Part shown: positions 22,446 to 33,247 of the stretch, piece after piece
Layout of the letters: each line of letters starts with the position of its first letter
Numbering within the stretch: the stretch's first letter is position 1
NCBI GenBank assembly: GCA_027605045.1
Contig: JAQFWX010000001.1
Coordinates: 372,001 to 436,000, forward strand
Origin: Phallus indusiatus
Taxonomy: Eukaryota > Basidiomycota > Agaricomycetes > Phallales > Phallaceae
Direction of reading: 5' to 3'
Length of the DNA stretch: 64,000 nt
Position numbers and translations under genes: made by a program
The notes under the pieces: model-generated
Databases searched by the model: none
What the model saw: only the letters and a program-made list of their open reading frames with translations
What the model was told of the DNA's origin: nothing

Positions 22446-22927
22446 GTTTGGTCCATGTTAGGGTTTAGGCGTCGCGCTTAAATTCTAATGGTGAATATGT
22501 AATTCCCTTGCATGCAGCAAGGGTTCTCCAGACCCATTCGCTCCAGTGTATATCACTTGTGGGTGCTACGGGTCATCCCACGTGCACTAGTTCAAACCGC
22601 ATAGTTGTTTCAAAACGCATCACGGAAGCTGTATGTTTGAGAAAGAATCCGCGAACAGCCAATTTGCACGAGGCACTGAGCCTTATCTATCGAGGTTTTC
22701 AGCAATCCTGATCAACCATGTAGAGCCGCGAACCCTACCTGATGTATCCTAATTGCTTATACAGGTGTATCTATATTATAATATATATAGATCAACGTCA
22801 ATGCCGAAATACATCAAACCGTAACTATATGAACAAGTTCGATTGGTATTACCTATCACCAGACCGGAACGTATTATTCAAGACAACATGCAATAGGAAT
22901 TCGGGTCATCTCGTTTCGTATGTATCT

Positions 22928-23636
22928 TGTCGCAAAAATCCAAGGAGATTATAAACTCAATCAAGTTTATTTATTCAATAGGTCGTTTATTTTGTATTTA
23001 TAATTCAATATCTCACAACGCACAGAGATTATTTTTCTCCCCCGTGCCTTCATTTTTAATTTTTCTCACCAATGAGTGTGCTCAGCTTCGCTTGAGTTGT
23101 GATCGGGTAAAAACCATTCACCGGCTAATCGCTAAGCGTCTCATACACCAAAAAAAGGAGGATGGTCTGTGCGCAAGCTCAGGCTCCTATATAGACTCGA
23201 GACTCTGTCGCATTCGCGTTGCGCCCACTTAGTAGTAGTCTTAGTATTCTAATAGTAGTTCTAATAGTAGTTCTAATAGTAGTTCTAATAGTAGTTTGAT
23301 AGTAATCTAATAGCAAACCTAGTAGTTAGCAGCGTAGTAATTTAAATAGTACATTAATAGTTGTGTTTTTTCGTAGTGCCAGTGTAGACTATACATGTAC
23401 ATATAATACTCAATATAATGTTTTAATGACTACTCTAACTTGTGATTTGACATTAAGAGAAACAATCAAATTGTTACTTATAAAAAAGGACTTCAGAAAA
23501 AAAATCTGCTCATTTGATTTATAAACCCAACCTGACAAATTTTTATTGCCTTGAAAAGTTTATAAATAGTTTATAAACCACCTCGACGCCTCTCGATTTA
23601 TAATTGATTATAAATCCCATTTCGGTTTTTGCGACA
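22928..23636. mobile_element. 709-bp non-autonomous DNA element with TGTCGCAAAAA terminal inverted repeats
   Basis: The element begins tgtcgcaaaaatcc and ends ggtttttgcgaca, exact inverted ends for 11-12 bp. The left arm of the inverted repeat lacks it: its matching sequence runs continuously through gtatgtatctcag. Here the dinucleotide CT is present on both sides of the insert (22926-22927 and 23637-23638), a 2-bp target-site duplication. Inside are A+T-rich subterminal parts with several tttataaa-type motifs and a 12-bp tandem repeat. No open frame resembles a transposase, so it must be mobilised in trans. I cannot assign the superfamily from a non-TA 2-bp duplication. Confidence 0.8.
23243..23294 (+). 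repeat. Tandem repeat, 12-bp unit ttctaatagtag
   Basis: About four copies of ttctaatagtag lie in a row inside the 709-bp element, followed by degenerate copies (tttgatagtaatctaatag). It has no coding potential. Confidence 0.8.
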
Positions 23637-23836
23637 CTCAGCTTATACGACCTTTTGGCTGAGGGTTTCAGGCCGCTTACTTCCCAGCAGGGAAATAAAT
23701 AGCTAATATATATGTGTACATCATTATCATTGGTTTACAGAATTGAATTACTCCGCGCAGTTAAAAACCATTCATTGTCCACCAGCTTCTCTTTCAAGCT
23801 TTTCCTCCGCTCACAAACTCGCCCTCCTCTTGAACG

Positions 23837-23995
23837 ATGCAATTTTACAACGCCGTTTGTTTTCTTGCTGAACTTCCACTATTTGCCCTATCGTTGGCAG
23901 TTCCCACCATTCCCCTTTCTCCCGCAGGATGTCCCAGCCAAGAAGGGCCAGGGAACAGTGAAGCACGATCACCTTCTACGCTCTGTGGTTTTTGA
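23837..23995 (+). CDS. Small secreted peptide, 52 residues, two cysteines (right copy)
   Basis: The ORF begins MQFYNAVCFLAELPLFALSL, a signal peptide, and ends STLCGF before TGA. It is the inverted-repeat partner of 12459-12617. The mature parts align without gaps: both keep PTIPLSPAGCPSQEGPG, two cysteines and the same C-terminus. The alternative frame over the same bases would accumulate replacements (P to L, Q to P, R to P), so this frame is the selected one. A third Cys lies in the signal peptide of this copy only. The 709-bp element now separates it from the SEN54 start, which could affect its promoter. No family recognised. Confidence 0.62.
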   Translation: MQFYNAVCFLAELPLFALSLAVPTIPLSPAGCPSQEGPGNSEARSPSTLCGF

Positions 23996-24339
23996 AGCTC
24001 GTAAAGTTTTTGTCGGTGAGTAAATTCCCGTCATAATTTGATAGGCATATTATGACAATTGGATTAATTATTTTCAGCGGTACACTTACTCAATCGTCAA
24101 GGAAAGAAGTAATTGATCCATCAGATAAAAGAAAGCGCCGTGCCGTTTATATACTATGCCATTAGGATCGTTAGGACCGTTTTCCTGTCTCACTGCTTTA
24201 ACGATTCAATTAAGGGACACCCTTTTGCATAGATTTAGTTCTATCTCATATGGAATAAATAAAACAACTTTATTTCTGGGAACAGGGAACAAAAGTTAAA
24301 CCGTAGTGATCAATTACATAAATAACAACTGAAAACTGG

Positions 24340-24690
24340 ATTTTTTTTGGTTTTTGGTAGAATAAGTAGGAAAAATGAAAAATGAAAAATGAAAAATGAA
24401 ACCCGAGAAAATTCGGTATTGTTTAAACTCTTCGGAAATATTCGGAGTTCAGAAGAACACTTCACTATGCTTCAAGTTGTTCAATTGAGTAAGCCTCAGT
24501 TCTCACATCCCTTTGGAAAACAAGCTTGACGGTTTCGTCGGTGTATTCTGTTAGATCCTGAGTCCAAAACGGTTCCATGGTTTGAATTTCACCTTTTAAC
24601 ACGGATTTTTTGGTAGTTAGAAACTATATATACTTGTAATATGGGCGTAAACTGGGTGACGAGACTGGATTTTGCTCTTGGGGGGAGTTA
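24340..24690 (-). pseudogene. Fragment of the 207-residue gene family, copy 3 (last exon only, broken)
   Basis: The minus strand carries the last exon and 3' flank of the family: SSLVTQFTP, YIVSNYQ, then a two-base deletion near 24590 that breaks the frame before the FWTQDL region. A (gaaaaat) triplet repeat lies in the 3' flank near 24372. The upstream side ends exactly at the TA target of the MITE at 24691, inside what was the last intron (ttaactccccccaag in the intact copies). The upstream exons are not found beyond the MITE. Confidence 0.7.
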
Positions 24691-25043
24691 CAGCGCTTCC
24701 TATTACATAAGAGAATTCTTCTGGTTAAGCACGATTTTATTCCAAGCATAGCTTGCTCAAAACTCAGTAAATTATTTTGAAATTTTGGGACGTAATTTTC
24801 ATTGATAAGTACTAGGGAACCCCAATAAAAAATTTTGAAAATTCTCAAAAATGAGTTTTGGTCTAAAAATGACCTTTGAAAATTTTTGAAATTTTCGGAA
24901 ATTTTTTTGCAGGGTTCCCTAGTATTTATGAAGAGAAACCATCTCCCAAAGTTTCAAGGAAATTCACTGAGATTTGAGTGAGATATAGTAGAAATAAATT
25001 TTAGCTTACCAGAAGAGATTCTCTTACATAATAGGAATCGCTG
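24691..25043 (-). mobile_element. 353-bp TA-flanked MITE, copy 1
   Basis: The element is flanked by TA on both sides (24689-24690 and 25044-25045) and has long imperfect inverted ends starting CAGCG.TTCCTATTA..TAAGAGAAT over about 40 bp. The whole element is a near-palindrome, with the mirrored motif actagggaaccc / gggttccctagt in its middle. TA duplication and CAG-type ends are typical of Tc1/mariner-like MITEs. Read on the minus strand it is base-for-base identical to 53301-53653, so at least one copy moved very recently. Confidence 0.88.
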
Positions 25044-25472
25044 TAACAAAATCATCGTGGCTTAAATGAGATTTAGCCACGAAAAATCTGGTATGATCTT
25101 AGTTTTGATAACCTTTTTCACTTTTTCAGCGGCTGCCGGACACTTACTGGCCAGTATACGTAGTGGTCACGTTCTCATGGCCTATTGAAGAAAAAAGACC
25201 GACGATCAGTGTTTTATGTCACTTCATGACACATTTTATTGTGTATACCTTGTCGAAATTTACTTGGACCACTCTTCGTCGGCGAGGCGGGTGCAGCAGT
25301 ATAGAGGTTTAAGAGTGAGATGATTGACGAGGCGCCGAGAGGCGACGAACGAGCGACTGGGGATGGGTATTTTTGAAGGTAGTTGATGGGGAGGACCAGA
25401 TCCCACATGATCATCCTGCGAGTGGGATGGTGGGCTACTAAGGGATAATGCGATAGGAGGAAAAATGGGTCG

Positions 25473-25775
25473 TTAATAATTGAGAGGGACTGAGACCGAG
25501 ACATTGGTGTTAATTCCTAAATCCGTCAGGTCCCGGGTCCAAAATGGTTTCTTGGTTTGAATGTTCCCCGTATGCATATACGGTGCTAACGTTGTCCCTA
25601 CCGATGTCATTGATGTTCCCTTTGTACACTCCAGGCTGTATTCTAAGCTGACCTCTTCCATATTATGCCCCTCAGATCCGCTTTCAACATATTTTTCCTC
25701 GCCTTTCTTAGCAGCATCGTGACTTCCTTCTGCTCTAGGCAAAGACTCAATAGTATCCCTGTATCCGGACGTCAA
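25473..25775 (-). pseudogene. Diverged fragment of the 207-residue gene family, copy 4
   Basis: The minus-strand frame contains APYMHTGNIQTKKPFWTRDLTDL, corresponding to LKGAIQTMKPFWTQDLAKY of the intact copies. The part upstream (SLPRAEGSHDAAKKGEEKY) has no visible match. No start, exon structure or C-terminus could be set, so it is reported as a relic. Confidence 0.45.
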
Positions 25776-26800
25776 TACTCATTGTCCCCTGTGCTAAGTA
25801 AACCCCAAAATTTAGAACAATAATTTCTAAGACGCGACGAAATTTTACTTATCGTGCCTTTATCTGTCTTTTTTCACATTTCAGGCAGTGTTTGCCTGAG
25901 TTACTTTTCGGGGTTGTTTAGTACGATCACGTAAATCTGAGACACGCCAACATTCCCGCTCAAGCAGCTGAAATTCATATTGACGAACACACAAAATGAT
26001 GATGTCGAATCTTTCTTCACAGACCTGCAAGAGGTCAGGATGAGAAGCCGCCTCTGGTTCGTTGTCGCGCCTTTTTAAATTCCACCATTCATTTGCGGGG
26101 AGGTAATCAACTTATGATTTAGAGGAAATTCTAATAGTTCTAGAATATCAGCTAGTGCGTCCTCATAGATCATCATATATTATAATATTTTATTGTGCCT
26201 GATTTATCATTTATCAAATCCTGAGAACTCTCCGAGTCAGGAGTTGGAATACTTCTTCCATTTCAGGAAAACAAATGGGCTTTGAATAATAAGATATTTG
26301 GGCTGAGTGATTATAATCCTTTCGTCCTGCCCAGCCCACTATTAAATATATAGAAATGTCATAAAAAGAGGTTGGTGTGTCGCTTGCAACGGCGTGAAAT
26401 AAAGTCCGATCCCTGGTGCCTGCTACGTGTTTGGTCGCTCAACGTTTTTTGCTATACATGAGTTTAACAAACTCATTTTTACCCTGACAAAAACAGAACG
26501 GTTAACGTAATTGCATTGAATGTACCTGTTTCCTTGTTTCAAACAAAGAGAAATGACACACGGGCTGCTGTTGTTGATACAGCCCTGGTTTTTTTGGTCT
26601 GGAGCTAATTATGCTCCAGTTATAGCTCCAGGTCCATAATCTCACAGTCCTTTGAACACGAAGTCACGATACCATCTCACGAAATATTATCATGCGATTA
26701 ATTAACTAATCTACTAGGAGGTAAATTTTCTATATAAGAGAGTCACAAAACCTATCCAATTTTTCATCATCTCACATACTTACACACATACCTCTGTACA

Positions 26801-26869
26801 ATGGTTTTCCAAAGGACACTCAAGATCAAATGGTGTGTTCAGTCGCCATCTTCAGATAGCTTGGGTTGA
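26801..26869 (+). promoter_or_regulatory. Upstream ORF overlapping the main start (TGATG), right copy
   Basis: This ORF has the same 22-codon length as in the left copy and its stop TGA shares its A with the main ATG at 26869. Five residues differ from the left copy but length and overlap are kept. Confidence 0.42.
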
Positions 26870-27819
26870 TGCTCACCGTGCATAGTGGCGACATCGGCGA
26901 GAACCCTGTTACGCTCTTATTATGCTTCCAAGTCCCCGATCCATCGAAATTGTACACTGAGCAGTTCCCTGTAGCATGGAGGTAATGTTCTTCAAGATGT
27001 CTTTGAACAAGACTTATCTGATGCATCTTCCATAGAGTTATTGAATTTACTGGACAAGGTATACACAATAAAATGTGTCATGAAGTATTAAATACTGATT
27101 GTCGGTCGTGTTTTTCTCTGATAGGCAATGAGAACCTGAATGCCACGTACATTAACCAGTGAGTGACACATGCAGGAAAGTCATCAAAACTAAAATGATA
27201 CCAGACTCTTCGTGGCTAATCCCCAATCGACCAAGAATAGTAATGTTGTTAAACCCAACCAGTGGATAAGTATTGATGTGGGTTTTGTTAATTCATACGA
27301 CGTTTATTACATTAAGCTCATGACTGTTATAGCCGGGCCAAAAAACAACTTTCGAACAAAAGGGCCAGGCCCTTCATTTTACGGTATAACCCGTGATATT
27401 ATTTATTAGCTTACATGAATTCTTATCGTTTACAGACACCAGTCAAAGGGAGTGGGAAACTCATTATCGCTGAGAATGCTACACAAGATAAAAAACATTT
27501 TGCAATAGGTATGGTCGAAGGAAATGACCCTGTGCCTCTTCTCTACTTCTCTGGTGTTGGGTACGTCGTTACCTTTGATTCACATGAGCCGAGTTTTTAA
27601 CTCTCCCCAAGATCAGGATCCAGTCTCGTCGCCCAATTTACGCCTAAATTACAAGCATATATAGTTTCTAACTACCAGGAAACGTCCGTTCTGAAGGGTG
27701 CAATTCAAACGATGAAACCGTTCTGGACTCAGGATTTAGCGAAATACGACGCAGAAATCGTGGACCTGGTGTTCCAAAAGGATCACGCAACTGGGGCTTA
27801 CTCAATCGATGAAGCATAA
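26869..27819 (+). CDS. Unrecognised conserved 207-residue protein, right copy (seven exons)
   Basis: The exon layout is the same as for the left copy, with matching splice sites: first exon from ATG at 26869, last exon ending ATGAAGCATAA at 27819. The protein differs at few positions, for example VANPQSTKNSNVVKPNQW versus VANPQSSTNNFVKPNQW and ATQDKKHFAIG versus ATQEKRNFTIG. No stop or frameshift was seen. The first coding exon is almost unchanged while the adjoining introns differ at many sites. The protein is probably cytosolic (no signal peptide). Confidence 0.65.
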
Positions 27820-29095
27820 TGAAATATTGTTCTGAACTCTGAATATTTCTTGCAGCGTTACATAAACAATACCAATTTCCTTCAGGTTTCATTTCTCACT
27901 TTCCCTACAAAAACCAAAAAAAAACTTTCAATTTCTTATATCTTTCCAAAAAAAAAAAAAATCCTATTTCCACTTCCTTGTTTCTCGAATTAAATAAGTT
28001 GTTTTATTTATTTCAAGTGGCGTCTATGTAGCATTAGGTAGTTTCCGAATCTAACAAGATTGCCTTCTTGCTTGAATTTGAACTTGCCATTATAGTCGCT
28101 CCAGACTGATTGGCTTCTATTAATCTATCTGATTCTAATTTTTCCATCTGGCGAACGGGCTTAAACTGCTACTAGTTTTGAAAATGCAAAGGTCATCCTC
28201 GACATCTGACAAATGAAAGCTCATTTATTTGATTTCTAAACGATATGAAAAAGGAGAAATATGAATGAAATGGTGGATCCGTATACAAACTTTAATCAGA
28301 ATGGTAACCCTCCAGCAGCAGTATACAATGCGTCTTTACCACCTCTTTCGTCAACTAGTGAACCGTATACGAAGAAATCCTTCGACAGTTCCTTCCGAAA
28401 GTTAATTCTAATTCAACACAGGTCATGATTTGGAACGTGCAATCCGGTCTGCGTCAAGCACCATCTAAAGAAAATGCAAATCAGTCCTGCAAATTAAACT
28501 GCCGCATCCTTGTTAAGCTCGTGTCGAGGCGATTCTTGAATGACAGCATCGGTTTTGTAGTCTAAAGGGCATATGATTCAACAGAAAAGGCTGATGATGT
28601 CTCGAAAAAAAACTTACCGATAGCCAATGTAGCCTCATTCAAAAAAGCAGGCTGCTTCCCATACCTTCGCTTGAGCCAAGGCGAGCATCGGACGCTACCC
28701 AGCTAATAAATTCCCCCCACCCCTAGAAACGGCACTATCTAACGTCATCCTGCTTTCTTCATCCTCAGTTTAAAGTGAAAATAGACCGGCGGAACGTAGA
28801 GTATTGTTCAACGTTATATCGTCGCACTCGTCAAATGGATCTAAATCCTGGCGCAAAGTACCGCTCAAAAGCTCAGGCACCTAAGGGAATAATCGTGACG
28901 TTTGACCGTAGAGCATTAAGGTTGAAACGTTGACGGCGGATGTTAAAGGCCACCATAGTACATATTTCCTTCGGTGACGATGCAGCGAAGAAGCGATAAT
29001 TCTAACAAACTGTGTACCAAGGCGAGTATGAGGTTTTCAGTAAAAACAGAAAATAGACTTTGCCACTTCCTGTATGATCAACTACATCGTTTTCG
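27820..29095. other. Non-coding stretch
   Basis: After the direct repeat ends (about 28093) there is no supported gene. A short plus-strand frame from 28261 (MNEMVDPYTNFNQNGNPPAA..., about 55 codons) looks protein-like but lacks any supporting exon or relative. Confidence 0.4.
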
Positions 29096-29332
29096 TTAAT
29101 AATGCGTCATATCAACGACGACAGCGCACATACCAATGCCAGCGCGCTCTCCGCTCTTCACTTCGAATGATATGTCCATGTCCTGCAGCACGCGTGGCCC
29201 GTCCAAAAGAGGGCCACGACGGTCATATGCTTCCGAGCCGCTGCTTGGCGTGACATCATCAGCCAAAAATTGGTAAGAGATGTCCAAAGCTCGCCTTTGA
29301 TTGGCTGACAAGAGATCCGCATCCAACGTCAC
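29096..29332 (-). pseudogene. Probable ABC-C transporter fragment
   Basis: The minus-strand frame contains DGPRVLQDMDISFEVKSGERAGI, which resembles the start of the second nucleotide-binding domain of ABC-C (MRP/Ycf1-like) transporters just before the Walker A motif. The Walker A itself (GRTGAGKS) is absent: the frame continues as GMCAVVVD. No other ABC domain is seen. A relic is the most likely reading. Confidence 0.45.
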
Positions 29333-29437
29333 GCGTCACGTCGTTTTCGCGCTAGTGGACAGATGAGCCCGCGCTGTCTTTCCTAGGATTTCTTGAGCTC
29401 ACAACTCACACATACTTTCTCCCCAATCCATCGGACA

Positions 29438-31431
29438 ATGCAGTCAGATCTTGAAGCTCCGAAGATCACCATTGTGAGCAAGGACACCAAAGCTACTTTA
29501 TCATTATCCTGCACCTCGTCGACGCTCAGTATATACAATGCGGGTGAGTTTTCACTTTTTTCATTGGTAGAAGGAGGCTGAATATTCTTATTTTTTGGGA
29601 TCTTCAGGAAAACTGAAAGTCAGCGTATCGTTTGAAAAGGTGCTATGGTGCGCAATCGCTCCAGACGGCGTCCTGTCTCTTTCACTGCTCCGACCTTGCC
29701 GTCACAAACTGGTGCTGCTCTCTGTTTCGGGATCCTTCGATGCGGCAGTTCAGCAAGAGGCTGAAAGATTCTCGACTTTCGTCATGGAAAAGGCTTATGA
29801 AGGTATCGACCTTTTTACCGTTCTCTCTCTTTTTCGGTACCGAGTATGTCGGCTAATCTGATTCGCTATCAGGCCTTGAGCGACAGCGCAAGTTCAAAGT
29901 GCTTATAAATCCAAAAGGTGGCCCAGTAAGTAGAGTCTTTATTGTTGTTGTAACTGTCAATTATCATTTTTTCGTCAAAGGGAAAAGCTCTTCAGATATT
30001 TCACAATAAGGCGCGGCAGATCTTTGACGCCGCTCATTGTTCTCTTGACGTCGCGGGTATGCTACCTTGATTATTATTGAATAACGCAATTTGACTGTCA
30101 GCGCAGTGACCAACTATGGTCGGCACGGCTATGAAATTGTGAAGGGGATGACCTTAGATTATGACGCCATTGTTGTGTTCTCAGGAGACGGTTTGATCCA
30201 CGAAGTTTTCAACGGACTTGCAGATCATGACGATTCGGAGCTGGCATTTAATTTACCGGTCATTCAAATCCCTACTGGTTCTGCAAATGGCTTCAGTATG
30301 GCATTACTTGGACTTAAGGTAATTAGCGTTGAATCATCTTTCAGGACCATAGGTACTGACGTTATTTTGCAGGAAGGGTTGGACGTTGGTTGTGCTGTTC
30401 TGAATGCCATTAAGGGTATTTACAATTCGAAAACTTTCGAGACGAGCTCACATATTGAAACAAGTGTTGTACCAGGCAAAAAAATGAAAATTGATCTATG
30501 CTCCTTCCGACAAAACGACAAAAAAAGTATCTCATTTTTAACCCAAACCGTGGGGTTAATAGCGGATCTTGATTTGGGAACAGAGGGTCTGAGATGGATG
30601 GGCGATACCCGATTTGTCGTAGGATTCATCTGGGAAGGTTTGTCAACTAATTTTAATCGCATTTGTTTTTCTGTATCGTTAACATACCAATTCCACGGTT
30701 AGTTATGCAAAATAAAGGTTATGGTATTAAATTGGAAATCAAGACGTCCGTCCGAGATAAGGCGGAATTGGTCAAGTCCTTCAAGTCTCGAAATGAGTCA
30801 TCAACTTCATCCGATGACGCTGAGGAAACATGGATAACTATCGATAAACCTGTGGGATATATGTAGTACGTACTTATACACGTATTTTCCTGGCCCTTCT
30901 TTATTCAAAGAATTCTGAAGCGCGGGAAAGATACCCTACGTCTCCAAGTAGGAACCTATCTTGCTCACTTGCGTAAAACCGTCATCTGACTATAACCAGG
31001 GATCTGATGCAATTTCCATTAGCCTTATGCGATGATGGATACATTGATGTTGTTGTACAAGATCGAGTAAGCAATCATTCATTTATACCAATATAACTCG
31101 TGTAGGGCAGGCTTATATCGGTGACTAGATATCACGATTAGCGTTTCTAAAAGCCATGGATGGATCGGAGCAAGGAAAACAATACTGGATATCTTCCGTG
31201 CGTTAACAGTTTTAATTTGAAAAAGAGACTGATGATTACTCAAACATATCACAGCAACACTATTATAAGGCAAGAGCGTACCGCCTGACACCACATGGTT
31301 CAGAAGGACATTGTTCAATCGATGGGGAGCGGTTCCCACATGTTCCTTTCGAAGTTGAGGTCCTTCCGCGCTTGGGTACGACTTTGGGTAGAGGATCTTG
31401 GGCTGCAGTCCCGTTTTACGATAAACAATAG
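29438..31431 (+). CDS. Sphingoid long-chain base kinase (sphingosine kinase)
   Basis: The gene is split by many short introns and marks the left edge of the ordinary gene space. It phosphorylates sphingoid bases using ATP and carries the diacylglycerol-kinase-type catalytic core: KFKVLINPKGGPGKALQIF (C1, nucleotide binding), YDAIVVFSGDGLIHEVFNGL (C2, with the GDG motif), VIQIPTGSANGFSMALLG (C3), FLTQTVGLIADLDLGTEGLRWMGDTRF (C4) and, near the end, GSEGHCSIDGERFP (C5). An N-terminal beta-rich part precedes the core. Start chosen at the first ATG (29438), giving MQSDLEAPKITIV; the stop is TAG at 31429-31431. All core motifs are present, so it is probably functional. Exon ends between 30870 and 31290 were set by frame and splice consensus only. 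Confidence 0.88.
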
Positions 31432-31801
31432 ATGCGCTGCTTTATTTATTCATTTATTCATTTATGCCGCTACAGCTTTGGATATCCTACTTAATCTTTT
31501 TTTTTCGGTTGGGAGCTGTTTAGAGTATATCCCGGAGTAAATTAATTGCATGTTGTGATAACACGTTTCTTTTTTTTGCGATATCAACATAGATTAGGTC
31601 AACTGAGTTCTAACCGTCCGCGGCAGGCACAGAACTTTGTTTTTCTTCCTATTGAGTATCTCGGCACCTGACATACCTGTCATAGTGAGCGCCTTCAGCG
31701 TTAACGGTGACAACGCCATACCAACACTTCGGATGCAAAAACCCCCTTTCTTCTGACTTTTCACCCTTGTTCACACCAGACCTCAATCCTTCCAATATAT
31801 A

Positions 31802-32813
31802 ATGTCCAACTTTCTTTATTCTCACTCAGTTCATATTCCATGGTTTGGGTCAGGCCTTTGTCCCTTCCGACTTGTTGGTACGTTTTTCTCGTTCGCGATC
31901 CTTTTCATATCTAAAGTTTTCCTCCATGTAAAGGCGATTTTTGTCTAGCAGCCTCAGGACCATGGCTACTTTACAAAATGGCTTCCGAAGGGACGCAAGG
32001 CATGTTTATAATCGGTCGTCTAAACTTGAGCTTCGTTCTAAAACCTAGTACAACTCGTTTGAAACAGGCATCTCAGTTGAGACGCAGATTCTCCGACTTT
32101 TGACATTTGCCACTCGTTATATCGACTTGGTTTACTACAGAGAACATATTTCCCTATACAACACGATTGTGAAATGGATCATTTTATGTTCTAGCTTGCT
32201 AACGGTGTCTACATTAATCCACGGGAAATTTCAATCTGGGTGGGGAGCTCAGACTCGTGACCTGAAAAAATATCCCCGACTTACTTTGACAATTATTTTC
32301 TTGGAATAGGTTGAATACGAAAGCGACCGCGAATTGCGTCTTCAGGATCGCTGCTCAATGTATTGTGCCCTTGATCGCGGCAATCTACATTAATTACGCG
32401 CCAAATTTCATTGATATAACATGGACCTTCTCCCAGTACCTTGGTATTGTTTCCGATTGCCAACAATTTCACATGAATATTACGTCTGGTACTGCAGACC
32501 GGAAAACAATCGTCTATCTGGCTCTTATTACGGGCTATCGTCTCTTCTACATGCCCCATTGGGTATTTAGGTTTGACATCAGTTTAATCCCGCTACAATG
32601 ACCGTTCGTATTTACTACTCTTAAACGTCTAGGTACTTCGACATGGGGGTGTTGGATCCTATTTCGTGGATCTCTGGCGTTTTCACATTTGAGCTGCACC
32701 TTATTTGCTTCTTATATCTCGCAAGGTCTATGAATAAAAAGCAGCTCCGCGATCAGGAACAGGAAGCAGCTATTGAGAAAGGCTACGGGTCAGCAGAAAA
32801 GGAGAAAAACTGA
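31802..32813 (+). CDS. ER lumen protein-retaining receptor (ERD2/KDEL receptor family)
   Basis: Spliced exons give FRLVGDFCLAA, LLYKMASEGTQ, GISVETQILRLLTFATRYID, YNTIVKWIILC, then FIDITWTFSQYLGIVSDCQQF, ALITGYRLFYMPHWVFR and YFDMGVLDPISWISG. This is the order of membrane segments in ERD2-type receptors, which return H/KDEL-bearing proteins from the Golgi to the ER. The C-terminal tail is charged and ends KEKN. The ends DPISW and WTFSQYL are close to the family consensus. The loop between about 32220 and 32330 is less certain, because two acceptors are possible. The gene follows sphingosine kinase on the same strand. Confidence 0.82.
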
Positions 32814-33247
32814 GCTTCTCTCGTATACCGTTTGATTAAGTACACAATCTTCTGCCATCTCAGATATACAGTGAACGCTTACCATAATCGCAGATTGGGC
32901 ACACCTAATTGACCGACTGAATTTTCGCCTCTAGGAAAATCCTGGACGATACATAAACTCGCTTGTCTGTGAAATATTTATGAGGCATAAAAATCATTCC
33001 TAAAATATATATGTTGAAAAAGATGAATGCCTAAGCAACTCAAAAATTGATAAAAAAAGGTTCATAATTTTATCTATTTCATTAGCGTAAGAAACACAAT
33101 TGTATCATTATTCAAGCTTTTCAGGGGACAATAGGGTGAGAGAATTTATGGACGGGAGAATCATAACGTTGACCACCAAGTAACAACCCCCAGACTCGGC
33201 CATATGTTGACGACTAAAGATGATTAGTATACTGTTGCCATATTGAA

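Larger units (their letters stand above)
22050..24010 (-). repeat. Right arm of the large inverted repeat, interrupted by a 709-bp element
   Basis: This is the inverted partner of 12410-13735. It carries the SEN54 5' part (leftward), the shared divergent promoter region and the small secreted peptide gene (rightward). Beyond the peptide, near 24080-24110, the phrase gcggtacacttactcaatcgtcaaggaa matches the inverted 3' flank of the DUF6533 copies. The duplicated unit was therefore at least DUF6533 tail, peptide and SEN54. Coordinates include the inserted element. Confidence 0.75.
26098..28093 (+). repeat. Direct repeat of about 1.9 kb, right copy
   Basis: Same-orientation match to about 16468-18437, from gaggtaatcaactt at the left to cttgaatttgaacttgc at the right. 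It contains a complete second copy of the 207-residue gene with its TATA region. Small indels occur only in introns and flanks. Confidence 0.85.
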
